A stretch of DNA of 64,000 nt from an uncultured Erythrobacter sp. (GTDB taxonomy: Bacteria; Pseudomonadota; Alphaproteobacteria; Sphingomonadales; Sphingomonadaceae): contig CANNBH010000001.1 in NCBI GenBank assembly GCA_947502815.1, positions 806,001 to 870,000 on the forward strand, given 5' to 3'. Positions 19,127-27,200 of this stretch are shown here, piece by piece. The notes under the pieces were generated by a model. The model worked only from the letters and a program-made list of their open reading frames with translations, had not been told where the DNA came from and did not search any database. Both the position numbers and the translations under genes were made by a program. Numbering within the stretch: position 1 is the stretch's first letter; each line of letters opens with the position of its first letter.

Positions 19127-20206
19127 TCAGGCGCTTTGCGGCCATGGATCGTCAATGGTGCCCTGAGTGACATAGCTGCCATTCACCCTGCTGGTGAATT
19201 CCGAAGCGCGCTCACGCGGATTGTAGAATTGCTTGTACCAGATGCGCACCTTGTCAAAAGGACCATCGCCGCGCACCATAAGCAGATTGACCGCCGGACG
19301 CTTGTTCGCCCAGATTTCGAAATCCTGTGCGAAAGCCATGCGGCTCGCTTCCTGAAATTGCCGGGCCATCGCAACGTCTTCCTCAGTTGGCGCTTCATTT
19401 TCGACTTCGACCATCAACGCATGCCAGACCATTACCTTGCCATCATCGACAGGGGTATGCGTGATCAGCATGTGTGATGGCAGGTATCCGTGCATCTTGC
19501 TTTGCAGGATACCGGGGCCGGTATACCATGTGTCGTTAACCATGGGTGATCCACCTTCATGTACCAGCGTCTTGTGACCGCCTGTCATTAACTGGCGCAC
19601 AACATGATCTTCAAAGGAATTGGAAAAGTTGACCATGTCGACTGTGCCGTGCACTGGTTCCAGATGGCTTTTGTCGGCCATGTTGTCGAGAATTTCGATC
19701 GGGTGCGTTTCCAACTCGCCCAGAACGTCAATCTTCCAGTTCACCCAATAGGGGGCATCATATTTGTCAAAAGCGGGCAATTCGTAGTCAGGTTCGCCGC
19801 CTTCGACATCATGCCAAATCCACAGGCATTGCGCCCGCTCAGTGACAGGCCAACTGCGCAGACTTGCCTTCTTGGGCGGCGGCGACGGGGAATAGGGGAT
19901 TTGGTTACAATCGCCATCAGGGCCAAAGCGCCAACCGTGATAGGGGCAGCGAATATTGTCGCCTTCGACATGCTCGCTATCGGTTACAACATAGGATGTC
20001 GTATTATTCGCCAAATGCGTGCCCATATGCGGACAATAGGCCTCGACCAGAAACACGCTGCCTGATTCGCCGCGATACAGCACCAAATCCTCACCGAAAT
20101 AGCGCACACCTTTGGGCGTGGTGGTCGCATCCTCCGATGTGCCGATCATGAACCAGCCACGCGGGAATGCATATTCGCCCAGTTTGTATTCAGCTGTCGT
20201 TGCCAT
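19127..20206 (-). CDS. Rieske non-haem iron oxygenase, KshA-like
   Basis: This 359-residue oxygenase component binds a [2Fe-2S] cluster through C58-x-H60 and C87-x2-H90 (YCPHMGTHL, CPYHGW). The mononuclear iron site is DNMADKSHLEPVH with N175, D178, H181 and H186. Size, the N-terminal FPRGWFMIG and the short Rieske spacing match the KshA (3-ketosteroid 9-alpha-hydroxylase) type of single-subunit oxygenase. No reductase (KshB) is encoded in the window, so electrons must come from elsewhere. A KshA-like hydroxylase next to a KstD-like dehydrogenase is the pair that opens steroid ring B in known pathways; its use here is inferred. Confidence 0.88.
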   Translation of the reverse strand: MATTAEYKLGEYAFPRGWFMIGTSEDATTTPKGVRYFGEDLVLYRGESGSVFLVEAYCPHMGTHLANNTTSYVVTDSEHVEGDNIRCPYHGWRFGPDGDCNQIPYSPSPPPKKASLRSWPVTERAQCLWIWHDVEGGEPDYELPAFDKYDAPYWVNWKIDVLGELETHPIEILDNMADKSHLEPVHGTVDMVNFSNSFEDHVVRQLMTGGHKTLVHEGGSPMVNDTWYTGPGILQSKMHGYLPSHMLITHTPVDDGKVMVWHALMVEVENEAPTEEDVAMARQFQEASRMAFAQDFEIWANKRPAVNLLMVRGDGPFDKVRIWYKQFYNPRERASEFTSRVNGSYVTQGTIDDPWPQSA

Positions 20207-20296
20207 CGTCGTCTCTCATATTTTGCCGTGCGCCCGGCACCGATAGGCATCCGAACTTTACGATTATAGTAAGCTAGAGTGCGAAAGATAGATATA

Positions 20297-20329
20297 TTGC
20301 GTAATTTTTTTGATGTTCTGTGCGCATAA
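20297..20329. promoter_or_regulatory. TTGCGTAA motif upstream of the Rieske gene
   Basis: The 131-base gap between the Rieske start and the Lrp-type gene holds TTGCGTAA (20297-20304), flanked by AT-rich sequence, and TGCGCATAA (20321-20329). The spacing of about one and a half to two helical turns resembles the pairs seen in the other promoter gaps of this block. Confidence 0.4.
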
Positions 20330-20337
20330 TTCTGATG

Positions 20338-20829
20338 TCAGTCGCCTTTGTCCGTTGCCGCTGCATCGTTGGTAATGCGCACGATGCGCGCATTGTACTT
20401 GATGGTATGCACCGCGATGGTCGTCTCGACATGGTGCACCTCCTTCATCGCCAGTATCTGTTCGGAGGCGATGTGGTGCACTTCCGACAGTTCATTGAAC
20501 AGGCATACGGCAAGGATATTGAACCGGCCCATCGTAACGAGCACCGCATTGATATCGGGCATTTGCGCCACACGGTCTGCTATCGCGCGTGCATCGGTGG
20601 CATCTGACTGAATACCGATTAGCGCCAGTTTCGAGCGATCGGCAAGGCCAAAGCTGGTGATCGCGGTGAAAGCTATGAGGCCATCTTCCTGCAACCGCTT
20701 GATCCGCCCGCGCACCGTTCCTTCGGTGACGCCAAGCTGCGATGCGATCTGCCTGTTGGAGAGGCGCGCATCGCGTGACAGGATGTCGATAAGCTTGAGA
20801 TCGAGATCGTCCACCTGCGCTGCGCTCAC
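20338..20829 (-). CDS. Lrp/AsnC family regulator (second of a tandem pair)
   Basis: A 163-residue protein with an N-terminal helix-turn-helix (LSNRQIASQLGVTEGTVRGRIKRLQEDGLI) and a C-terminal RAM/ligand domain (GRFNILAVCLFNELSEVHHI). Its start overlaps the stop of the paralogue upstream by four bases, so the two are translated together. Lrp-type proteins form dimers and octamers, and paired genes can form mixed oligomers. The location between the Rieske oxygenase and the esterase suggests control of the surrounding catabolic genes by a pathway compound. Confidence 0.88.
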   Translation of the reverse strand: MSAAQVDDLDLKLIDILSRDARLSNRQIASQLGVTEGTVRGRIKRLQEDGLIAFTAITSFGLADRSKLALIGIQSDATDARAIADRVAQMPDINAVLVTMGRFNILAVCLFNELSEVHHIASEQILAMKEVHHVETTIAVHTIKYNARIVRITNDAAATDKGD

Positions 20830-21311
20830 GATCCGTCTCCCGCTTCGATGGGTGCGACATCGAATTGATACTTGATAATATCTACCGCGATGGTCGGCGT
20901 GATGGACCGCACGCCTTCCACTTCCATTATGCGAGAAAGCATCATGTCCTTCAGCCCATCGAAATCCTTGAGGACTAGCATCATGTCGATATCATACCGC
21001 CCAGTTACCAGATGCACGGCGAAGGCTTCGGGCATTTTTGCGAGATCTTCAGCAACTTCTGATGCAGCGCGGCCATGCACTTCGATGGCGACTTCCATCA
21101 GAATGTTATAGCCGTGCGCTGAAAAATCCGACACGGCGATAACACGCAGTTTGTCGTCGGCTTCCATGCGTCGGATGCGAGCTGACACCGTGGCTGCAGT
21201 CAGACCAAGATTTTGCGCGATCTGCTTATTGGTGGCGCGGCCATTGTCCTGCAGTTGCCGGACAATGGCGAGGTCAATGTCATCTATCGAGGGAGGTTCG
21301 TTCACGGGCAT
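20826..21311 (-). CDS. Lrp/AsnC family regulator (first of a tandem pair)
   Basis: A 161-residue Lrp-type protein: TNKQIAQNLGLTAATVSARIRRMEADDKL is the DNA-binding part and VTGRYDIDMMLVLKDFDGLKDMM is the ligand-binding RAM fold. It is clearly paralogous to the gene it overlaps. It lies about 60 bases downstream of the esterase gene on the same strand, so an esterase-Lrp-Lrp transcript is possible. Confidence 0.88.
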   Translation of the reverse strand: MPVNEPPSIDDIDLAIVRQLQDNGRATNKQIAQNLGLTAATVSARIRRMEADDKLRVIAVSDFSAHGYNILMEVAIEVHGRAASEVAEDLAKMPEAFAVHLVTGRYDIDMMLVLKDFDGLKDMMLSRIMEVEGVRSITPTIAVDIIKYQFDVAPIEAGDGS

Positions 21312-21373
21312 CCAATATTGCAGTGTTTTTCAGAGCTGAATGTTGCATCAAACGCTACGATGAGCAAATCGCT

Positions 21374-22309
21374 TCAGGATGCAAGGGCTTTGCGCAGCTT
21401 TGCCCCGGCGAGCTCAATCCAGGCCATCGCATCTGGCACCGCCTGAAAGAAGCCAAGAAAGCCATGGACCATGCCCGGCGCGCAATGCGAATCGACGGCT
21501 ACACCCGCATCAGCCAGGCGCGTGGCAAAAGCCTCACCTTCATCCTTGAGCGGGTCATATTGTGCCGTGATCACCGTCGCCGACGCAACTCCAGCCAGGT
21601 CACTATGCTGCAGAATGGCGGCAAGGGGCGCTTGCGATGCAGGTGTTGCTCCAAGATAATGGTGCCAGAACCACCGCATCATGGCCGTCGAAAGAAAATA
21701 GTTGCCGGCCCCGTTCTCCTGATACGACGGCGTTTCAAAATCGGCATCGGTGATGGGATAGATCAGCAATTGGTATGTGATCTCAGGCCCGCCGCGGTCG
21801 CGTGCAAGAATGGCGGTGGCTGCAGCGAGATTGGCGCCAGCGCTGTCACCTGCGACAGCCATCCGCTCGCTGGAAAGCCCGAGTTGTTTGGCGTTTTGCG
21901 CCAGCCATCGGGTTGCCTCATAACAGTCCTCTACCGGACCCGGATAGACGGTTTCGGGGGCAAGTCGATAGTCGAGCGATACAAAGGCGCAGCCGCTTGC
22001 CTGGGCCAGCGCGCGGCATTGTGCGTCATGTGTTTCGAGCGTGCCCAGAACCCAGCCGCCGCCGTGAAAATATATCGTGCACGCAGGTGTTTCGCCTGCA
22101 TGGAGGGGGATATATATGCGTGCTGCAAGATCGCGTCCATCAAGCGGTATGACGATATCCTCAACACGCGCCATGGCCAGCGGTTCACCAACATAGACCG
22201 GGCGGTCGAGCATTTGCCGAACGTGCGCCGGGTCTGCATAAGCCCATTCAATTGGCGGCATGTCTGCCATGCCTTGTAAGATTTGCGCCAAAGCAGGGTT
22301 TACGGTCAT
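21374..22309 (-). CDS. alpha/beta hydrolase, hormone-sensitive-lipase-type esterase
   Basis: This 311-residue cytoplasmic esterase shows the family IV oxyanion motif HGGGW (residues 82-86), the nucleophile motif GDSAG with Ser156, a late aspartate segment AQYDPLKDEGEAF and the histidine in PGMVHGFLGF. These form a full catalytic triad. AGGA lies seven bases before the ATG. Esters or lactones from the Baeyer-Villiger step are natural substrates, which fits the neighbourhood, but the sequence does not define specificity. Confidence 0.9.
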   Translation of the reverse strand: MTVNPALAQILQGMADMPPIEWAYADPAHVRQMLDRPVYVGEPLAMARVEDIVIPLDGRDLAARIYIPLHAGETPACTIYFHGGGWVLGTLETHDAQCRALAQASGCAFVSLDYRLAPETVYPGPVEDCYEATRWLAQNAKQLGLSSERMAVAGDSAGANLAAATAILARDRGGPEITYQLLIYPITDADFETPSYQENGAGNYFLSTAMMRWFWHHYLGATPASQAPLAAILQHSDLAGVASATVITAQYDPLKDEGEAFATRLADAGVAVDSHCAPGMVHGFLGFFQAVPDAMAWIELAGAKLRKALAS

Positions 22310-22430
22310 GCCAGATCCTTCTTGCCGACCTGCGCATGACGCGGGCCAAATTCACACTGGGCGATCACATGCACCATGCTGCGCGCCTCTTCGTGCCATT
22401 GTAACTTTCAGCATATATAACCGCTCTACT

Positions 22431-22476
22431 TTACGCAAATATATAAAAAAGGCGCGGATATCGACTGAATGCGTAA
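22431..22476. promoter_or_regulatory. paired TTGCGTAA motifs upstream of esterase
   Basis: TTACGCAA (22431-22438, exact reverse of TTGCGTAA) and ATGCGTAA (22469-22476) face each other across an AT-rich stretch (ATATATAAAAAA) upstream of the esterase. Their centres are 38 bases apart, the same distance as the two strongest sites in the BVMO/SDR gap. The right-hand site ends just before the stop of the XRE-type gene. Confidence 0.45.
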
Positions 22477-22477
22477 T

Positions 22478-23218
22478 CTAGATGTTGCGCGCGACCAGAT
22501 CAGGGTCGAGATCGCCTGCCGCGCAGAGCATCGCATACCATTTGCGCGGCAGATTGGTTTCTGCCCGATCATGCTCACACAGCGCTTGGACATCGCGGCG
22601 ATGCTGTTCGATCAGCTCGGTCAGCGACGCGCGGCCTTTGTCCGATAATTTAAGCACTTCAGAGGCATAGTCTATTTCGGGGGCAGCAAAGTCCATGGCC
22701 ATGAATTGCCCTTTCATGGACGCCTCAAAACGCTCACGCATAGGCGATTTGCCCCACACGATCGCTCGCTCCACAAGCGGACGGACACGCCCGCTGGGAA
22801 GAATATCGATCAGTGCCAATCTGGCCAGTTTCGCGAGCGCAGCCTCCATGCGTTGTTCGGGAATGCGAAAATCTTTTTGCAGTTCGGCTGGGCTCAAACC
22901 GCCGAGTAAAGTGATGAACAATAGCGACAGCAAGCTGTCACAGGACAGGGCGCGTTCCTGCGCCAGTGTCAGCTCATCACGCAAATCGAGATTGAGGTCT
23001 TCGCTTTCGCGCGCCAAGTCTGCGATTGACCAGTCTACGAGCGCCGCAAGGCCAGCGAGACTTTCAACCGTCAATCCGCGCCCGACTAACCATCGCTTGA
23101 CGGTCGCTTCGCCCACATCAAACTCTTGAGCGAGTCGGCGCCCTGTCCAACCCTTTTTGCGCAATCGCCGCTTAAGCAATTCGAGCATTTGCTCAATTTC
23201 TGGTTTGGATCGTTTCAT
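22478..23218 (-). CDS. XRE-like helix-turn-helix regulator
   Basis: A protein of about 246 residues. The N-terminal segment IEQMLELLKRRLRKKGWTGRRLAQEFDVGEATVKRWLVGRGLTVESLAGLAALVDWSIADL reads as an XRE/Cro-type helix-turn-helix. Residues 95-190 resemble a second winged-helix-like region (AELQKDFRIPEQRMEAALAKLARLALID). The C-terminus is helical and unassigned. The frame opens at a TTG (23260); the ATG at 23218 fits better. It faces the amidohydrolase gene across about 120 bases and may regulate it or the block. Members of this loosely defined family exist in many sphingomonad catabolic islands; the ligand is unknown. Confidence 0.7.
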   Translation of the reverse strand: MKRSKPEIEQMLELLKRRLRKKGWTGRRLAQEFDVGEATVKRWLVGRGLTVESLAGLAALVDWSIADLARESEDLNLDLRDELTLAQERALSCDSLLSLLFITLLGGLSPAELQKDFRIPEQRMEAALAKLARLALIDILPSGRVRPLVERAIVWGKSPMRERFEASMKGQFMAMDFAAPEIDYASEVLKLSDKGRASLTELIEQHRRDVQALCEHDRAETNLPRKWYAMLCAAGDLDPDLVARNI

Positions 23219-23337
23219 AAAATCTTGTGGATCATTATATGACCCGTTTGGCAAGCGCAAAAAGACGCGATGCGCGTCGTGCCGTATTCTCCCTCACAGA
23301 TAAAAGTGTCTTATTCGAACACAAGCGAGGATCCGAG

Positions 23338-25077
23338 ATGACTGACAGGTTGATAAAAAATGGGAACGTAGTGGATGGCACCGGGGCGGCTGGTTACAAG
23401 GCCGATGTGCGTATCAAAGATGGCATTATCGCCGAAGTAGGCGTTGACCTGCAACCGCAAGGTGAGGAGGTTTACGATGCCGACGGTTGCATCGTTTCAC
23501 CCGGCTTTATTGAGAGCCATACGCATTATGATTGCTCCATGTGGTGGGATGAAAAAATCGATCCATGCCCCGGCTATGGCGCGACGACCATGATCATGGG
23601 TAATTGCGGTTTCTCCATGGCGCCGCTGCATCCCGATAAGGCAGTGCAGCATGAAGTGATGAAGATATTTGCGTTCTTCGAGGATATGCCGCTGCGCCCT
23701 TTCGAGCAGCGCGTGCCCTGGAACTGGAGCAATTGGTCGGAATATCGCGAAGAGACCGAGAAAAATGTCAAAGTTCCTTTGAATTACGCGATGTTTGTGG
23801 GGCACATCCCCATTCGTTTGAGTGCAATGGGCCTTGATGCTTGGACCCGCGCTGCCACCGATGACGAGATCGCGCATATGTGCGAACTACTAGATGATGC
23901 GCTTGCCGCTGGCGCGATTGGCATGTCGAGCAACTTATTCGATGTGGATGGCGACAACCGCATGATCCCGACACTGATCGCCGAGGACAAGGAGTTTGCC
24001 GCTCTGTTTGACGTGATGCAGCGGTATGAAAATACGCAGTATCAGCTGGTCGTCGATACGTTCCGTATCATGACGGCGCCAGCCAGTGTAAAGCGTATGA
24101 CGGGCCTGCTTAAGGATCGGAATATCCGCGTACAGATTGCTGGTGGTCGGCCTAACCTCAGCTTCCAGGACCCGATCCTGCCGACGATGAATGAAGCGCT
24201 TCAGGAAATGGAAGATGCGGGCATTGATTCATGGCCCGGCCACATGCATGTTTCGCCGACCCTTTCTATTGGCGTGCAAAAGTCGCTGCTGTTCGCGCAG
24301 TCAGGCGATCAGGTTTGGCATGAAGTGGTCAAGGCACCGACGCATGATGAGAAACGCGCGTTGCTAAGCGATCCCGAGTGGCGCAAGCGCGCCCGCGAAA
24401 GCTGGGACAGTCTGTGGGATCACGCCCCTTTGCAGCAACCGCAGAACCTGGTGCTGCTGGATTCGGAAAATGACGCTGGTCCGCAAGGCATCACCCTCAA
24501 GGAATATGCTGACGAATTGGGCGTACATCATAGCGACGCTGCCGCCGAATGGTTGCTCAGAAACGGCATTATGTCGACGATACACTTCAAGCCGTTCCCG
24601 ATGAATGACGATTTGGTCATCAATCAGATCAAGGACAAGAAGACGATCGGCAACATTTCCGATGCCGGTGCGCATATTCAGATGCTGTGTGGTGGCGGGG
24701 ACAACATTCTGCTCTTCACGGATTACATGAAGCGCGAAAACGGCCCGACTTTGGAAGAATGCATCCACTCCATTACGGGACAGCTCGCCGATGCATTCTT
24801 CCTGAGTGATCGTGGCAGGATCGAAGTTGGCAAGCGCGCGGATATCACCGTATTCAACCTCGACGAGATCGATCATCGTCCATGGAAGAAGGTTTGGGAA
24901 GTTCCGACCGGTGAAGGCAATCGGACATGGCGTTACACGCGTGACCCGGCACCTATGCGTCTCACGCTTGTCAATGGTGTGGCTACGTTTGAGGGTGGCG
25001 ATTACACCGATGCACGCCCTGGTGTGTTCATGCCGCACAATGAGGTAGATGACACAATGGCTATCGCTGCCGAATAA
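23338..25077 (+). CDS. amidohydrolase-family protein (N-acyl-D-amino-acid deacylase-like)
   Basis: A 579-residue metal-dependent hydrolase with the N-terminal beta-sandwich (LIKNGNVVDGTGAAGYKADVRIKDG), metal ligands in SHTHYD (H61, H63), the GNCGFSMAPL loop and the distal ISDAGAHI motif, followed by GRIEVGKRADITVF. These match D-aminoacylase/dihydroorotase-like enzymes. Start ATG 23338 is chosen because GCGAGGATCC precedes it and the family alignment begins there. The extra upstream codons from 23227 look non-coding. Such proteins often accompany steroid or terpenoid genes in sphingomonads and may hydrolyse a cyclic ketone or lactone rather than an amide (inference). A paralogue lies at 47.9 kb. 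Confidence 0.85.
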   Translation: MTDRLIKNGNVVDGTGAAGYKADVRIKDGIIAEVGVDLQPQGEEVYDADGCIVSPGFIESHTHYDCSMWWDEKIDPCPGYGATTMIMGNCGFSMAPLHPDKAVQHEVMKIFAFFEDMPLRPFEQRVPWNWSNWSEYREETEKNVKVPLNYAMFVGHIPIRLSAMGLDAWTRAATDDEIAHMCELLDDALAAGAIGMSSNLFDVDGDNRMIPTLIAEDKEFAALFDVMQRYENTQYQLVVDTFRIMTAPASVKRMTGLLKDRNIRVQIAGGRPNLSFQDPILPTMNEALQEMEDAGIDSWPGHMHVSPTLSIGVQKSLLFAQSGDQVWHEVVKAPTHDEKRALLSDPEWRKRARESWDSLWDHAPLQQPQNLVLLDSENDAGPQGITLKEYADELGVHHSDAAAEWLLRNGIMSTIHFKPFPMNDDLVINQIKDKKTIGNISDAGAHIQMLCGGGDNILLFTDYMKRENGPTLEECIHSITGQLADAFFLSDRGRIEVGKRADITVFNLDEIDHRPWKKVWEVPTGEGNRTWRYTRDPAPMRLTLVNGVATFEGGDYTDARPGVFMPHNEVDDTMAIAAE

Positions 25078-25099
25078 GGCGGGTTTGAAACAAGAAAGG

Positions 25100-25130
25100 G
25101 CCGGGCAGGGAAACCTGTCCGGCTTTTTTT
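25100..25130 (+). terminator. rho-independent terminator of the amidohydrolase gene
   Basis: A 10-bp stem (GCCGGGCAGG / CCTGTCCGGC, one G-T pair) with a GAAA tetraloop is followed directly by seven Ts, 22 bases after the stop codon. This is a textbook terminator and closes region A before the insertion element. Confidence 0.92.
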
Positions 25131-25184
25131 GGGAAAGGATGAATTCAGGGCAGTTTGCGAGACCCGAGAATCATGTGTCCGCCA

Positions 25185-26030
25185 GGTCTTGTCAGACTAA
25201 ACGTACCTGATTGAAGTTTGACACCGATTGGGTAGGGTATAGACCATGCCCAGACGCAAGAAACCAGTCAGTCCGTTTCGGTATTTCAAATTTTTCACCC
25301 GAGATCATCCGTTTGGTCGTGATGATGTACGTCCGCTTTCCTCTAAGCTTACGGAATGTTGAGGATCTACTTGCTGAGCGCGGGATCGATGTTCTCCACG
25401 AAACCGTTCGAATGTGGTGGAACCGGTTCGGTCCGCTATTTGCAGCAGATATCAAGCGGCAGCGGATAAGCCGGATGCGCGGCTTTCGAAACTGGCGCTG
25501 GCATGTCGATGAGGTGTTTGTGAAGATCGACGGCGAGACGCATTATCTGTGGCGCGCAGTCGATCAAGAAGGCGAGATCCTCGAAAGCTATGTCACGAAA
25601 AAAACGCGACAAAAAAGGCGGCGTTCCGGTTCTTGAAGAAGGCGCTGAAGCGGCATGGAAAGGCAGAAGCAATCGTCACTGACGGTTTAAAATCTTATCC
25701 AGCAGCAATGCGCGAACTCGGGAATGAGCAGCGCCGCGAGATCGGGCGTTGGAAGAACAATCCGGTGGAAAATTCACACTTATCCGTTCCGAGGAAAAGA
25801 ACGTGTCATGCAGCGGTTCCAGCGAATGAAAACACTACAAAAGTTCGCCTCAGTGCACGCCAACGTCCACAATCACTTTTACAACCAGCGCGACCTTATC
25901 GACAGAGAAACTTACAAGACCGCCCGCTCAGCCGCATTGGCTGAGTGGCAAAACCTTATGGCCTGATATGCGCCTGGGTAAGGGATAGCCGCGCCAATCA
26001 GAGACTAGTTGCGATTAGATTGACAGCACC
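25185..26030 (+). mobile_element. IS6-family insertion sequence (decayed)
   Basis: Imperfect terminal inverted repeats bound the element: GGTCTTGTCAGACTAAACG at 25185-25203 and the complement of GGTGCTGTCAATCTAATCG at 26012-26030 (14 of 19 identical). The length of 846 bases is usual for IS6. It encloses a frameshifted transposase. The 8-base flanks (GTCCGCCA and GCCATTCA) do not match, so there is no target duplication. This means old divergence, or that recombination between IS copies joined different DNA on each side. Confidence 0.85.
25246..25966 (+). pseudogene. IS6-family transposase with at least three frameshifts
   Basis: The transposase starts MPRRKKPVSPFRYF at 25246. It shifts frame near 25290 in a T-run into FSPEIIRLVVMMYVRFPLSL, shifts again near 25605 in an A-run (before KKAAFRFLKKALKRHGKAEAIVTDG), and again near 25775 (PVENSH then FRGKERVMQRFQRMKTLQKF). 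The DDE pieces are all recognisable: WHVDE, TDGLKSY and NNPVENSH (usually NNRxENSH). Because each catalytic block is in a different frame, no active enzyme can be made. Confidence 0.88.
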
Positions 26031-26276
26031 GCCATTCACCCCAGCACCAATCTCTGGTTACAGGGCGCGCCCGCAAAGCGGCGTTGTCTGCGGGCTCCAA
26101 CAGGCCAATCCGTACTTACCCCGACTGTGAAGCGCCGTCTTTGAAGATATCAGGCGAGATCTGCGCGGCCAGCCTCTGCGCCAATCGTGATCGGGTAGGT
26201 TTTCCTGATGTTCGCCGGAACAGGTCATGAAGCCAAAGATCTGTCCACTATGCAACCCAATGACGAGTGGCCCAGA
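26031..26276. other. intergenic stretch between IS right end and beta-barrel gene
   Basis: No gene is supported here. A 7-bp inverted repeat, GCCCGCA (26069-26075) and TGCGGGC (26089-26095), could form a hairpin downstream of the leftward exopolysaccharide operon, but it has no T-run and is weak as a terminator. Confidence 0.4.
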
Positions 26277-27200
26277 TCAATCCAATTTCACTCGGATTCC
26301 AATTCGGCCCAAGACGCCTGAGAAATCGCGCGCTGGAATGTTGGAAGAATGGTCAATATAGCCGAGCTCAGCGAAGCCCATGAGATTACTTGACAATGGC
26401 CGTTCCAAACCGCCGCTTATGCGCCAGACATCGTCATCGCGCGGGGTGGGTTGGGCGACGCTAAAAGGGTCCTCGTAGTCACGGTTTAGATACGATGCTC
26501 GCGCATAACCGACAAAATCATTGCCAAGCGGCGCCCGCGCCAAAATTCGCGCGCCGACCCCTTGGAAACTGAACCGGTCGTCATCAGCGTCAACATCCAA
26601 CACATAAACCGCGCCGCTGATTGAGCTGTTACCGCCGGTTGGACGGTAGGTGTGGCGCAATTCACCCAGCAATTCGGTCTGGTCAAATCCGGCGAAGCGG
26701 TCCTCGCTTTGATTGCGATACCCGTAGCGAACGCGGCCAACGTTCGTGTGGCCCCTGCCGTGGCGATAGATCAGCTGGCTGTCGGCACGCACGCGGTCGA
26801 ATACTCGGCCTTCATCGCTTGTTACATGATCTGCACTCGCGCCTAGGCGCAGCCGCACTCGGCCATTTTGCGCAAGTGGGATGTCTTGGCTCATACCGGC
26901 GCCAATTGCGTATCTGTTCAGCAGGCTGTCGGTTGGGAATACTTCCGCGCCGATACGTCCGAACACTCGCGTGTTATCAATTCGATATCGCGCCAGCAGT
27001 TCGCCGCCGATCACGCCTTCTAACCGTTCCTGGTCAATATCGTTTTCGATAATGTCTGGCGGCACGACGGAACGCCCAGCATAGCCTTCGAGCTCAAGCG
27101 TGAATGGATCATCGGCTGTCTGCGCCAACAGCGGTGACGCAATTGCGCAGCCCAGACAAAGGGCGGCGCCACCAAAAGCAATGCGATGGAGGGCGTTCAT
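26277..27200 (-). CDS. outer-membrane beta-barrel protein of the exopolysaccharide operon
   Basis: 307 residues with a clear signal peptide (about 26 residues, ending SPLLAQ). Alternating hydrophobic/polar strands follow, separated by short turns, with ELLARYRIDNTRVFGRIGAEVF and VGYARASYLNRDY as examples. The C-terminus IGIRVKLD fits an outer-membrane barrel. It overlaps the GT2 stop by four bases (ATGA) and is the last gene of the operon. In synthase-type exopolysaccharide systems such a barrel exports the polymer (as BcsC or AlgE do), but no TPR region is present. I do not recognise a named family, so an exporter role is inferred from position and fold. Confidence 0.75.
   Translation of the reverse strand: MNALHRIAFGGAALCLGCAIASPLLAQTADDPFTLELEGYAGRSVVPPDIIENDIDQERLEGVIGGELLARYRIDNTRVFGRIGAEVFPTDSLLNRYAIGAGMSQDIPLAQNGRVRLRLGASADHVTSDEGRVFDRVRADSQLIYRHGRGHTNVGRVRYGYRNQSEDRFAGFDQTELLGELRHTYRPTGGNSSISGAVYVLDVDADDDRFSFQGVGARILARAPLGNDFVGYARASYLNRDYEDPFSVAQPTPRDDDVWRISGGLERPLSSNLMGFAELGYIDHSSNIPARDFSGVLGRIGIRVKLD

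Noticed and set aside
23227..23337. N-terminal extension of the first amidohydrolase
   Set aside because: The extra 37 codons lack family similarity, and the ATG at 23338 has a proper ribosome-binding site.
25177..26038. Target-site duplication flanking the IS6 element
   Set aside because: The 8-base flanks GTCCGCCA and GCCATTCA do not match.
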